Made by a program: the position numbers and the translations under genes
Notes under the pieces: generated by a model
What the model was told of the DNA's origin: nothing
Databases searched by the model: none
The model's input: the letters and a program-made list of their open reading frames with translations, nothing else
Shown: positions 8,827-17,153 of the stretch, piece after piece
Numbering within the stretch: position 1 is the first letter of the stretch
Layout of the letters: the number at the start of each line of letters is the position of its first letter
DNA from: Streptomyces eurocidicus
GTDB lineage: Bacteria > Actinomycetota > Actinomycetes > Streptomycetales > Streptomycetaceae
Direction of reading: 5' to 3'
DNA: 64,000 nt
NCBI RefSeq assembly: GCF_002891295.1
Contig: NZ_LGUI01000001.1
Location: forward strand, 1,051,786-1,115,785

Positions 8827-8860
8827 GGGCGCCGTACGGGGAGTTGACCGCACGGCGCCC
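8827..8860 (-). terminator. stem-loop downstream of ftsX
   Basis: Nine-base arms GGGCGCCGT and ACGGCGCCC separated by 16 bases, just past the ftsX stop codon at 8871. Probably the ftsEX terminator. Confidence 0.55.
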
Positions 8861-8870
8861 TCGGCACCCG

Positions 8871-9785
8871 TCAGACCTTGAGGTACTTCCGCAGGGCCGC
8901 GAACGCCGCCAGAGCGGGCATCAGCAGGCCCATCGCCAGCACCAGGGGCAGCTTGGCCAGCACCGCGTCCCAGCCGATGAAGGTGATGACGTCGATGTGG
9001 TTCACGAGCCAGTTGTTGACGAGGAAGTACTGGCCGCTGACCAGCAGCACGCAGGCCAGGCCCGCGCCCAGGAGACCGGCGAAGGCCGCCTCCATGACGA
9101 AGGGGATCTGGATGTAGAAGCTGGACGCGCCGACCAGACGCATGATGCCGGTCTCCCGCCGGCGGCTGAACGCGGACACCCGGACGGTGTTGACGATCAG
9201 CATCAGCGCGACGACGAGCATCAGGCACATCACGCCGAGCGCCGCGAAGTTCATGCCGTTGAGGAGGTTGAACAGATCGGACAGGACGTCCTTCTGGTCC
9301 TGCACCATCTGCACGCCGGGGCGTTCCGAGAAGGCGGTGGAGATGACCTGGAACTTGGTGGGGTCCTTCAGCTTGATCCGGAAGGACTCCTGCATCTGGT
9401 CCGGGGTCACCGAGGCGGCGATCGGGGAGTTCTTCCCGAACTGCTCCTTGTAGTGCTTGTACGCCTCGTCGGACGTCTCGAACTGCACCTTCTGGACGAC
9501 CGCCATCTTCTCCAGGTCGGCGCGGATCTCCTTCTTCTGGTCCTCGGTCGCGGCCCCCTTGGCGCAGGCCGGGAAGGACTGCGCGTCGGTCTTGTTGCAG
9601 AGGTAGATCGAGACGTTGACCTTGTCGTACCAGAAGCCCTTCATCGTGCTGACCTGCTCGCGCATGAGCAGCGACCCGCCGAAGAGCGCGAGCGACAGAG
9701 CCACGGAGACGATCACCGCGAAGGTCATCGTGAGATTGCGGCGGAGACCGACGCCGATCTCCGACAGGACGAACTGGGCGCGCAT
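8871..9785 (-). CDS. ftsX: cell division protein FtsX
   Basis: A 304-residue integral membrane partner of FtsE. One N-terminal helix (about 20-42) is followed by a large extracellular domain with two cysteines (YLCNKTDAQSFPAC). Three C-terminal helices come last, one of them within NFAALGVMCLMLVVALMLIVNTV. The cytoplasmic loop SRRRETGIMRLVGAS is the conserved FtsX coupling loop. In actinobacteria FtsX activates peptidoglycan hydrolases through its extracellular domain. The start lies 9 bases after the ftsE stop, with a GAAAGGAC ribosome-binding site between them. Confidence 0.96.
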   Translation of the reverse strand: MRAQFVLSEIGVGLRRNLTMTFAVIVSVALSLALFGGSLLMREQVSTMKGFWYDKVNVSIYLCNKTDAQSFPACAKGAATEDQKKEIRADLEKMAVVQKVQFETSDEAYKHYKEQFGKNSPIAASVTPDQMQESFRIKLKDPTKFQVISTAFSERPGVQMVQDQKDVLSDLFNLLNGMNFAALGVMCLMLVVALMLIVNTVRVSAFSRRRETGIMRLVGASSFYIQIPFVMEAAFAGLLGAGLACVLLVSGQYFLVNNWLVNHIDVITFIGWDAVLAKLPLVLAMGLLMPALAAFAALRKYLKV

Positions 9786-9794
9786 GGCGTCCTT

Positions 9795-10484
9795 TCAGTG
9801 CTGGTAGCCGTAGACGCCGCGCGACTGGTCGCGCACGAGACGGCCCTGTTCCAATTCGATGACGCGCTTGCGCATCTGGTCCACGATCTGCTGGTCGTGG
9901 GTCGCCATGATGACGGTGGTCCCGGTCCTGTTGATCCGGTCCAGCAGCTTCATGATGCCGACGGAGGTCTGCGGGTCGAGGTTGCCGGTCGGCTCGTCGG
10001 CGATCAGCAGCATCGGGCGGTTGACGAAGGCGCGGGCGATGGCCACGCGCTGCTGCTCGCCGCCGGAGAGCTCGCCGGGCATCCGGCTCTCCTTGCCGCC
10101 GAGGCCCACCAGCTCCAGGACCTGCGGGACGGCCTTGCGGATCTCGCCGCGGGGCTTGCCGATGACCTCCAGGGCGAAGGCCACGTTCTCGCTGACGGTC
10201 TTGCTGGGCAGCAGGCGGAAGTCCTGGAAGACCGTGCCCAGCTGGCGGCGCATCTGCGGCACCTTCCAGTTGGAGAGCCGGGCGAGGTCCTTCCCGAGCA
10301 CGTGGACCTGGCCCGTGCTGGCCCGCTCCTCGCGCAGGAGCAGTCTCAGGAAGGTGGATTTGCCGGACCCCGAGGAACCGACCAGGAAGACGAACTCGCC
10401 TTTCTCGATCTCCAGCGACACATCGCGGAGCGCAGGGCGGTTCTGCTTGGGATAGGACTTGGAGACGTTGTCGAATCGGATCAC
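9795..10484 (-). CDS. ftsE: cell division ATP-binding protein FtsE
   Basis: The 229-residue ABC ATPase of FtsEX. Visible motifs are Walker A GSSGSGKS (36-43), Q-loop FQDFRLL, signature LSGGEQQR (139-146), Walker [13 protein letters not shown] (159-170) and the switch histidine in MATHDQQI. The start is the GTG of (V)[14 protein letters not shown] at 10484, which gives the family length; the frame is open upstream but not conserved. The ribosome-binding site is weak (TTGGTG). It heads the ftsE-ftsX operon, with a promoter presumably in the 291 bases shared with the divergent zinc-ribbon gene. Confidence 0.96.
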   Translation of the reverse strand: MIRFDNVSKSYPKQNRPALRDVSLEIEKGEFVFLVGSSGSGKSTFLRLLLREERASTGQVHVLGKDLARLSNWKVPQMRRQLGTVFQDFRLLPSKTVSENVAFALEVIGKPRGEIRKAVPQVLELVGLGGKESRMPGELSGGEQQRVAIARAFVNRPMLLIADEPTGNLDPQTSVGIMKLLDRINRTGTTVIMATHDQQIVDQMRKRVIELEQGRLVRDQSRGVYGYQH

Positions 10485-10775
10485 GAGTGCACCAAGCGTC
10501 GACCTGGATAGGGGCACGGAACACCGCGCGACCGCGGCTCCCGTCGGTGTCCGTGACCATACGCGACCGACCGGTGCACGCGCAGTCGGCATCGGGTGAT
10601 GGCGCGTTTGCGGGCGCCACCCCGGGGGACAAAATCAGGACAATGGGCACAGGCGCCCCGGCCGTGCCCCCCGCCTACGCCGACCGGCCGCGCCGAACGG
10701 CGGGGAAGCTGGCACAGTGGTAAGGGGAACCGCTCGGCTCTCCCACGCGTTGGACGTACCGGAGGAGGAGATCGC

Positions 10776-10970
10776 ATGACATGCGACCGACTGGTGTGCG
10801 CCAACTGCGCTGCCCCCGTCAGCGAGGGCCGCTGTCCCGTCTGCCGGGCCAGCAGGGAGCGCCTGCAGCACCAGGAAGGCGTCTTCGCCGGGCTGACCCC
10901 GGCCACGCTGCTCGCGCTGCTGGTGGCGCTGATAGCCGTGGCGGTGGCCGTGCACGACTTCGCCGCGTAG
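10776..10970 (+). CDS. zinc-ribbon single-span membrane miniprotein
   Basis: A 64-residue protein. The N-terminal half is a four-cysteine knuckle, C-x2-C (CANC) and C-x2-C (CPVC). The C-terminal half is a single hydrophobic helix (TLLALLVALIAVAVAV) ending HDFAA. The ATG at 10776 follows a perfect GGAGGAGGAG ribosome-binding site. It is transcribed away from ftsE. Such short proteins occur next to ftsEX in streptomycetes, but I know of no assigned function. It is probably membrane-attached, with the zinc knuckle in the cytoplasm. Confidence 0.8.
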   Translation: MTCDRLVCANCAAPVSEGRCPVCRASRERLQHQEGVFAGLTPATLLALLVALIAVAVAVHDFAA

Positions 10971-11013
10971 CCGTCCGGCCACGCGGCGCGCCCCGAGGGG
11001 CGCGCGGAGCGTA

Positions 11014-11051
11014 CGAAGGGCCCGGAGCGTGTGAGCGCTCCGGGCCCTTCG
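11014..11051. terminator. bidirectional stem-loop terminator
   Basis: A perfect 16-base inverted repeat (CGAAGGGCCCGGAGCG, six-base loop TGTGAG, then the complement) between the converging miniprotein and sortase-substrate genes. Position and symmetry fit a terminator used from both sides. Confidence 0.8.
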
Positions 11052-11105
11052 TGGTGTCCGCGCCGGGTGCCGCGGGTCCCCGGCCGGGCGGCCGGGGCGC
11101 GTGCG

Positions 11106-12275
11106 TCAGGCCGCGGCGGCGTTGCCGCGCGTCATCAGACGCGGCAGCAGGCGGAAGCCGATGCCGCCGGCGATCATCGTCGCGGCGCCGACGACCAGGA
11201 AGGTCGTCTGGCCGGCGCCGGTCTCGGCGAGCTGCTCCTTGGGCTTGGCCTGCTGGACGGGCGTGGTGCCCGAGCCGTCGGAGTCCGTGCCGGAGCCGCA
11301 GTTGCTGGCGGTGTCGACGGGGCAGGTGCGGCCTTCGCCGCCCTTGTCGCCCTTGTCGGTGCCGCCGCCGGTGGTCGCACCGGTGTGGTCGTCGCCGGTG
11401 GAACCGGTCGAACCGGTGGAGCCGCTGCCGGAGCCGTTCTCGTCACCGCCGGTGGAGGAACCGGTGGAACCGGTGGAACCGGTCGAACCGGTCGAGCCCG
11501 TGGAGCCGGTCGAGCCCGTGGAGCCGGACGTGCCGGAGGAACCGCCGGAGCCGGTGGAGGAACCGGTGGAGCCGGTCGAGCCCGTGCTTCCGGTGGAGCC
11601 GGTCGAACCGGTGGAGCCGGTGCTCCCGGTGGAACCGTTGGTGCCGGTGCCACCGGTCTCGTGACCGCCCGTACCCGTGCCACCGGTCTCGTTGCCACCG
11701 GTGCCCGTACCGCCGGTCTCATGACCGCCCGTACCCGTACCGCCGGTCTCATTGCCGCCGGTCCCGGTACCGCCGGTCTCGTGCCCGCCCGTGCCGGTGC
11801 CGCCGGTCTCATTGCCGCCCGTGCCCGTACCGCCGGTCTCGTTGCCACCGGTGCCGGTGCCGCCGGAGGACGGACCGCCCGTCTCGGACCCTCCGGTGCC
11901 GGTGCCGCCCGAGGACGGACCGCCCGTCTCGGATCCGCCGGTGGTCTCGTTGCCACCGGTGCCGGTGCCGCCCGAGGAGGGGCCGCCGGTCTCGGTGCCG
12001 CCCGTGCCGGTGCCGCCCGAGGACGGACCGCCCGTCTCGGTGCCACCCGTGCCCGTACCACCGGTCTCGGTGCCACCCGTGGTCGGCGGCTGCGGGATCT
12101 CGTTCGGGTCGCCGTCGACGGCGACGGAGCGGACCTTGACGTCCGCCTTCACGCCGACCCCGGCGACATGGACACCCGCGGCGGAGGCCGCACCGGCCGC
12201 CGTCAGCGAAGCGCCGGCGGCGACGACCGCGCCGGCGGCTATGCGCGCGACGCGCAGCCGCGTCTTCTTGGTCAT
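11106..12275 (-). CDS. repeat-rich cell-wall protein with LAETG sortase signal
   Basis: A 389-residue exported surface protein. The signal peptide starts MTKKTRLRVARIAAGAVVAA and cleaves near ASA-A. It is followed by a short conserved-looking stretch (VHVAGVGVKADVKVRSVAVDG). Residues of about 70-290 are low-complexity repeats of GGTETGGTGTGG type, then STGSTG runs. A cysteine pair (TCPVDTASNC) precedes the C-terminal cell-wall sorting signal: LAETG (349-353), a hydrophobic helix and RLLPRLMTRGN. LAXTG is the recognition motif of streptomycete class E sortases. The start at 12275 follows GGGGGTAGG. No sortase gene is nearby. The repeats probably form an extended stalk, perhaps glycosylated on Thr/Ser. 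Confidence 0.85.
   Translation of the reverse strand: MTKKTRLRVARIAAGAVVAAGASLTAAGAASAAGVHVAGVGVKADVKVRSVAVDGDPNEIPQPPTTGGTETGGTGTGGTETGGPSSGGTGTGGTETGGPSSGGTGTGGNETTGGSETGGPSSGGTGTGGSETGGPSSGGTGTGGNETGGTGTGGNETGGTGTGGHETGGTGTGGNETGGTGTGGHETGGTGTGGNETGGTGTGGHETGGTGTNGSTGSTGSTGSTGSTGSTGSTGSTGSSTGSGGSSGTSGSTGSTGSTGSTGSTGSTGSTGSSTGGDENGSGSGSTGSTGSTGDDHTGATTGGGTDKGDKGGEGRTCPVDTASNCGSGTDSDGSGTTPVQQAKPKEQLAETGAGQTTFLVVGAATMIAGGIGFRLLPRLMTRGNAAAA
11400..12090. repeat. coding tandem repeats of the LAETG protein
   Basis: Degenerate arrays of 9-base (Ser-Thr-Gly) units at about 11400-11640, and of 30-36-base (Thr/Gly/Glu with Asn, His or PSSGG variants) units at about 11640-12090. Homogenised copies suggest slippage or recombination; array length is likely to vary between strains. 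Confidence 0.8.
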
Positions 12276-12498
12276 ATGCCTGCTACCCCCAGTAGCCGAT
12301 CTCGTCATTGGAGCAGCTATGCACGGGGCGGTGGCGTCTGGGGGCCTCAGACAGGCGTAGCCGGCCAGTTCGGCCGGCCGCTCGCCCCCCGCCACACACG
12401 CCCCAGTGATACGCGTGCCACGCGCCAGCCTTCCCAGTTTTTGATGCAGCGTCAAGGAAGTTACGGGCGGGACTGTCCGGCTGTGCGGGGGTTTGGGG

Positions 12499-13605
12499 TT
12501 ACTTCTCCTGCTGCTTCCGCCAGCGGATGCCGGCCTCGAGGAAGCCGTCGATGTCGCCGTCGAGGACGGAGGTGGGGTTGCCGACCTCGAACTCCGTACG
12601 GAGGTCCTTGACCATCTGGTACGGGTGCAGGACGTAGGAGCGCATCTGGTTGCCCCAGGAGCCGCTGCTGTCGCCCTTGAGCGCGTCCATCTTGGCCTGC
12701 TCCTCCTGGCGGCGGCGCTCAAGGAGCTTGGCCTGGAGGACGTTCATGGCGGTCGCCTTGTTCTGGATCTGCGAACGCTCGTTCTGGCAGGAGACGACGA
12801 TGCCGGTCGGGAGGTGGGTCAGACGCACCGCGGAGTCGGTGGTGTTGACGCCCTGGCCGCCGGGGCCGGAGGAGCGGTACACGTCGACGCGCAGCTCGGA
12901 CTCGTCGATCTCGACGTGGTCCGTCTGCTCGACGACCGGGAGCACCTCGACGCCCGCGAAGGAGGTCTGACGGCGGCCCTGGTTGTCGAAGGGCGAGATG
13001 CGGACGAGGCGGTGGGTGCCCTGCTCGACGGAGAGCGTGCCGTAGGCGTACGGGACCTGGACGGCGAAGGTGGTCGACTTGATGCCGGCCTCTTCGGCGT
13101 AGGAGGTTTCGTAGACCTCCGTCTTGTAGCCGTGGCGCTCGGCCCAGCGGAGGTACATGCGCTGGAGGCGCTCGGCGAAGTCGGAGGCGTCGACGCCGCC
13201 GGCCTCGGCGCGGATGTTGACCAGCGCCTCGCGGGAGTCGTACTCGCCGGAGAGGAGGGTGCGGACCTCCATCTCGTCCAGCGCCTTGCGGACGGCGGTG
13301 AGCTCGGTCTCGGCCTCGGCGAGCGCGTCGGCGTCGTCCTCGGCCTCGGCGAGCTCGAAGAGCACCGAGAGGTCGTCGATCCGGCCGCGCAGGGACTCCG
13401 CCTTGCGGAGCTCCGCCTGGAGGTGCGACAGCTGGCTGGTGATCTTCTGTGCCGCCTCCGGGTCGTCCCAGAGGGAGGGGGCGGCCGCCTGCTCCTCGAG
13501 CACGGCGATGTCAGCCCTCATCTTGTCGAGGTCCAGGACGGCCTCGATCGACCCCATGGTCGAGGAGAGGGACTTCAGCTCTTCGGATACATCAACGACT
13601 GCCAC
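12499..13605 (-). CDS. prfB: peptide chain release factor 2
   Basis: A 368-residue class I release factor for UGA/UAA. The anticodon-like tripeptide SPF is at 204-206 in [11 protein letters not shown], which marks RF2 rather than RF1. The catalytic GGQ at 249-251 lies in [10 protein letters not shown]. The frame is continuous from the ATG, so the programmed +1 frameshift used to autoregulate prfB in many bacteria is absent. The gene is the last on the strand before the kinase block and has the long intergenic palindrome just upstream. Confidence 0.97.
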   Translation of the reverse strand: MAVVDVSEELKSLSSTMGSIEAVLDLDKMRADIAVLEEQAAAPSLWDDPEAAQKITSQLSHLQAELRKAESLRGRIDDLSVLFELAEAEDDADALAEAETELTAVRKALDEMEVRTLLSGEYDSREALVNIRAEAGGVDASDFAERLQRMYLRWAERHGYKTEVYETSYAEEAGIKSTTFAVQVPYAYGTLSVEQGTHRLVRISPFDNQGRRQTSFAGVEVLPVVEQTDHVEIDESELRVDVYRSSGPGGQGVNTTDSAVRLTHLPTGIVVSCQNERSQIQNKATAMNVLQAKLLERRRQEEQAKMDALKGDSSGSWGNQMRSYVLHPYQMVKDLRTEFEVGNPTSVLDGDIDGFLEAGIRWRKQQEK

Positions 13606-13745
13606 GCACCCAGCCTAACGGCTGCGCCGGGCTGCCTGGCCCGAAGAGGTGGTGACGGGGGTGGTGACGGGGCGTTTCGGGCCGCTGCGCGGGGCTTGTT
13701 CCCCACCCCGCCCCTTCCCGAACGGGGCTCCGCCCCGGACCCCGG

Positions 13746-13794
13746 TCCTCAAACGCCGGACGGGCTGATTTTCAGCCCGTCCGGCGCTTGAGGA
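13746..13794. repeat. GC-rich intergenic palindrome (streptomycete-type)
   Basis: Two 23-base arms (13746-13768 and 13772-13794) match at 22 of 23 positions around a TTT loop. The core is CCGTCCGGCGCTTGAGGA. Flanking sequence continues the pairing less perfectly. It lies between pkaB and prfB and may act as a terminator. Similar palindromes are, to my knowledge, dispersed in many copies in streptomycete intergenic regions. Confidence 0.8.
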
Positions 13795-15196
13795 CATTCG
13801 GGAAGGGGCGGGGCTGGGGAAAAAGCCCGCCGCAGGCGCACCACCACACCCCGGCCCCGGCTACGGCACCCGCGGCTCCGGCACATCCGTCCGCTGCACC
13901 GTCGGAGACTTCCGCGGAGCGTCCTGGTCCGATGTCGCGAACCACGTCCCCACCCCCGCCGCCGCGGCCAGCGCCACCGCCGCCGCCCCCAGCTTGATGC
14001 GGCGGCGCCGCGTCTCCGCCGGGGAGCGGTGCCGGGCGGAGCCCGCCCGGCGCTGGCCGGGGCGCGGGGCGCGCGGGCCGTGCCGTGCGCCCCGCCCGCC
14101 AGCTCGGCGGGGGTCGGCACCCGCATGCTGGTGTGGGTGTCCCGGTTGGAGTCGGCGACGGCCCCGGGACGAGCGGCACCGCGCCGCGCGGCCGCTGAGC
14201 CGCGGCCGTGCCGGCCGTGCCCGCCTGGACGGCCGCGCCGTCCAGGGGCGTCCGCTCGGTGGCGACGCCGTCCGGCGTCTCCGGCTCGTCCTCGGGCTCG
14301 TCGATGTCGAGCGGCGGTATCCCGGCGAGGCCGGGCAGCAGCTCCCGCAGCCGTGCCGCCAGCTCCGGGGCGCGCAGCCGTGACGCGGGGCCCTTCGCGA
14401 GGCACTGGACGATCAGCTGCCACAGCTCGTCGGGGATGCCGGGCAGCGGCGCCACGGTCTCCGTGACGTGCCGCCGCAGGACCGCGCCGGGGTGGCCGCC
14501 GCCGAAGGGCGTGAAGCCGGCCAGCAGCTCGTACAGGACGGTGGCGAGGGCGTAGACGTCCACGGAGGCACGCGGCGGCAGGCCCTCGATGATCTCGGGG
14601 GCCAGATAGTCGGGCGTGCCGATGACGCTGCGGGGGCCGGGCCCCCGGCCCGGCGTGCCCTGACCGGGCGCGGCGGCGGGCCGCTCGCGGGCGGGGCGCG
14701 GGGAGTCCACGAGGCGGGCGATGCCGAAGTCGGTGAGCAGCGCGGGGTGCGCGCCGCCGGGGCCGAGCTCGCCCTGCATGTCGAGGAGGACGTTCTCGGG
14801 TTTGACGTCACGGTGCACGATCCCGGCCGCGTGCGCGGCGGCGAGGCCGTCGGCGACGTCGGCCACGATGGCGACGGCGGCCTCGGGCGCGAGGCGCCGC
14901 TCCCGGTCGAGCCGGGTGCGCAGGTCCGTGCCCCGGATGAGGTCCATGACCAGGGCGAGGTCGGCCCCGTCCACGACGAGGTCGCGGACGCCCACCACAT
15001 GGGGGTGGTCCAGGCCGAGCAGGGCCGCGCGCTCCTGCACGAACCGGCCGACCAGCTCCTGGTCCGAGGCGAGGTCCTCACGCAGGAGCTTGATGGCGAC
15101 CGGGCCCTCCGGCCCCTCGCCGAGCCACACCGTGCCCGCACTGCCGCGCCCCAGCACCTGGTGGGCGGTGTACCGGCTGCCGATCTTCCGTGCCAA
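13772..15196 (-). CDS. pkaB: eukaryotic-type Ser/Thr protein kinase, PkaB-like, C-terminus frameshifted
   Basis: The kinase domain is intact. It has a glycine loop GRGSAGTVW (17-25), catalytic K36, HRDVKPEN with D130, DFG at 156-158 and an activation segment ending in APE. The start is a TTG at 15196 after GAAAGG. In the listed frame the C-terminus becomes Pro/Arg-rich and ends inside the intergenic palindrome. The sequence expected after the kinase domain instead continues in frame 2 (VADSNRDTHTSMRVP) from about 14160, then in frame 3 from about 14065. Frame 3 has ETRRRRIKLGAAAVALAAAAG, a membrane helix and a stop at 13861. Two one-base deletions would explain this. The intended product is about 445 residues: cytoplasmic kinase, one membrane span, short outer tail. 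Naming rests on linkage to the second kinase. Confidence 0.8.
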   Translation of the reverse strand: MARKIGSRYTAHQVLGRGSAGTVWLGEGPEGPVAIKLLREDLASDQELVGRFVQERAALLGLDHPHVVGVRDLVVDGADLALVMDLIRGTDLRTRLDRERRLAPEAAVAIVADVADGLAAAHAAGIVHRDVKPENVLLDMQGELGPGGAHPALLTDFGIARLVDSPRPARERPAAAPGQGTPGRGPGPRSVIGTPDYLAPEIIEGLPPRASVDVYALATVLYELLAGFTPFGGGHPGAVLRRHVTETVAPLPGIPDELWQLIVQCLAKGPASRLRAPELAARLRELLPGLAGIPPLDIDEPEDEPETPDGVATERTPLDGAAVQAGTAGTAAAQRPRGAVPLVPGPSPTPTGTPTPACGCRPPPSWRAGRTARPARPAPRPAPGGLRPAPLPGGDAAPPHQAGGGGGGAGRGGGGGDVVRDIGPGRSAEVSDGAADGCAGAAGAVAGAGVWWCACGGLFPQPRPFPNVLKRRTG

Positions 15197-15365
15197 GGCT
15201 GTTCCGGTTCCTTTCAGTCCTCCGACATCCGACGGAGACGCCGGCGACCACGGGGGCGCCGGCGACCAAGCTACGCGGCCGGGGAGGCGTCAGGGACCCC
15301 GATCCCGGAGCAACCGCCACTTCCGCGGCGGAAAACACCCGTCAGGTGTCGATAAATCCACACCG

Positions 15366-17153
15366 CTAGGCGCCCTTGGACGACCCGAGGCCGGAGATCC
15401 AGTCCTTCACATCCGTGATCCAGCCCCAGGTGGCGTCCCAGAAGCCCCGGCCGTCAGCGACCCAGTCCTTCAGCGGGGTGAACTCCCAGACGAGCCAGGA
15501 CCCGATGAACAACAGGACAATCATGAAAAGGCAACCCTTGAGGCAGCCGAGCCCCGGGATCCGCATGGGGTTGGCGCTGCGCTGCCTCGGCGGCCGCGGC
15601 TCCCGGCGCGGCGCCGGGGGCTCCGGGGCGTACCGCTGCGGCTGGGGCTCCTGATACCGCTGCTGCGGCTCGGCGCCCCGGCGGCGGCGCTCCGGCGGGC
15701 GCTGCGGGGCGTACGGCTGCTGGGGCTGGGGCGGCCTGGGCGCGTACTGCTGCGGCTGGGGCTGCGGGGCGTACGCCTGCGGCGGCTGCTGCCCGTAGGC
15801 CCGCTGCGGCGGCCGCTGGGGCTGCTGCGGGTGCGGCTGCTGGGGCTGCTGCTGGGCGCGCCGCTGGGGGCGGCGGCGCAGCGGGTCCTCGCTCGGGTCG
15901 AGGTACTGCACCTGGGTCTGGTCGTTGCGGTCGCGGGCGGCGCGCATCTGCGTCTGCCACGGGTGCTCGGCGTCGCCGCCGGGCGGCCCCGGGGGTACGG
16001 GCGGCATGGCGCGCGTCGGGTCGGGCGCGCCGGCGCCGTTCGGGCCGGAGCCGGCCTGCATGACCCGGGTGGGGTCGGCGTCCCCGCCGGGCGCGGGCGG
16101 CGTCGTGGGCAGGAAGCTGGTCGCGGCGTCCGGATCGGCCCAGGGGGCGGGCGCGCCACCGGTCGGGGACAGCACCTGGGTGGGGTCGGCGTCGCCGCCC
16201 GGCACACCGCCCGGTCCCGTGCCCGGGACCGGCGCGGGCTCCGGATCGGGGGTGAGCAGCGCGGCGACGCCGAGCGCGGCCTCCGCCTGGGCCGGGGAGG
16301 CGTGCACGCCGACGCCGGCGGCGACGACGCGCAGCGCGCGGGCCAGGTTCTCGGCGCTCGGCCGCTGCTCGGGCCGCTTGCTCAGGCAGCGCTCGATGAC
16401 CGTCCACAGGGGCTCGGGCACGGTGCTGGGGCGGCGCGGCTCCGCGCTGAGGTGCTGGTGCAGGACCTCCAGGGCGGTGGCCCCGGAGAACGGCGGGCGG
16501 CCGGTGACCAGCTCGTACAGCAGGATGCCGGCGCCGTAGATGTCGACGGCGGAGGTCTGCGGGCGGCCCTCGGCGGACTCGGGCGCGACGTAGGCGGGCG
16601 TGCCCACGAACTCGTGGGTGCGGGTCAGGCCCGGGGAGTCCGCGAGGCGCGCGATGCCGAAGTCGGTGAGCATCGGGTGCAGCGTCGGGCCGCCGGAGCC
16701 GGCCAGCAGGACGTTCGCCGGCTTGAGGTCGCGGTGCACGACGCCGTCGGCGTGGCTGGCGGCGAGGGCGTCGGCGATCTGGGCGGTGAGCAGGGCGGCG
16801 GCCACCGGGGTGAAGGGGCCGTTCTCGCGCAGGTAGCGGTGCAGGTCCGGGCCGTCGACGAGGTCCATGACGAGGGCGAGGAGATCGCCTTCGACGACGA
16901 GGTCGCGGGTGCGGACGATGTTGGGGTGGGTGAGCCGCAGCAGGACGGAGCGCTCGCGCAGGAAGCGCATCACGACGTCCGCGTCGTTGGCCAGCTCCTC
17001 CTTGAGCACCTTGATCGCGAGGGCCTCTCCGGGCTGCCCGGCCACCGCGGCCTCGGCGCCCGCCGCCTCCCGCTGGCGGGCTCGCCAGACGGTGCCCGTC
17101 GCGCCGCGTCCGAGCACCTCCTCGAGCAGGTACTTGCTACCTACCGGCCGCAC
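15366..17153 (-). CDS. pkaA: eukaryotic-type Ser/Thr protein kinase, PkaA-like
   Basis: About 595 residues. The kinase domain covers about 7-275, with GRGATG (15-20), K48, HRDLKPAN with D142, DFG 164-166 and APE 190-192. A long linker follows, rich in Pro/Gln and containing repeated GGDADPT-type segments. Near the C-terminus a membrane helix (LFMIVLLFIGSWLVWEF) precedes a Trp-rich outer tail of about 40 residues; no PASTA domains are present. The start is the GTG at 17153 after AGGGAGCG. The gene is collinear with pkaB, 170 bases upstream of it, and divergent from the FHA-FtsK gene, a plausible phospho-dependent partner. Confidence 0.9.
   Translation of the reverse strand: MRPVGSKYLLEEVLGRGATGTVWRARQREAAGAEAAVAGQPGEALAIKVLKEELANDADVVMRFLRERSVLLRLTHPNIVRTRDLVVEGDLLALVMDLVDGPDLHRYLRENGPFTPVAAALLTAQIADALAASHADGVVHRDLKPANVLLAGSGGPTLHPMLTDFGIARLADSPGLTRTHEFVGTPAYVAPESAEGRPQTSAVDIYGAGILLYELVTGRPPFSGATALEVLHQHLSAEPRRPSTVPEPLWTVIERCLSKRPEQRPSAENLARALRVVAAGVGVHASPAQAEAALGVAALLTPDPEPAPVPGTGPGGVPGGDADPTQVLSPTGGAPAPWADPDAATSFLPTTPPAPGGDADPTRVMQAGSGPNGAGAPDPTRAMPPVPPGPPGGDAEHPWQTQMRAARDRNDQTQVQYLDPSEDPLRRRPQRRAQQQPQQPHPQQPQRPPQRAYGQQPPQAYAPQPQPQQYAPRPPQPQQPYAPQRPPERRRRGAEPQQRYQEPQPQRYAPEPPAPRREPRPPRQRSANPMRIPGLGCLKGCLFMIVLLFIGSWLVWEFTPLKDWVADGRGFWDATWGWITDVKDWISGLGSSKGA

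Noticed and set aside
10700..10765. Sequence GCTGGCACAGTGGTAAGG resembles a tRNA D-arm/A-box
   Set aside because: No matching anticodon arm, T-arm (GTTCGA) or seven-base acceptor pairing follows; likely chance.
11400..12090. CRISPR-like array
   Set aside because: The repeats are contiguous coding repeats with a multiple-of-three period; there are no unique spacers and no cas genes.
12499..13605. Programmed +1 frameshift in prfB
   Set aside because: The reading frame is continuous from the ATG, with no in-frame early UGA and no CUUUGA slip site.
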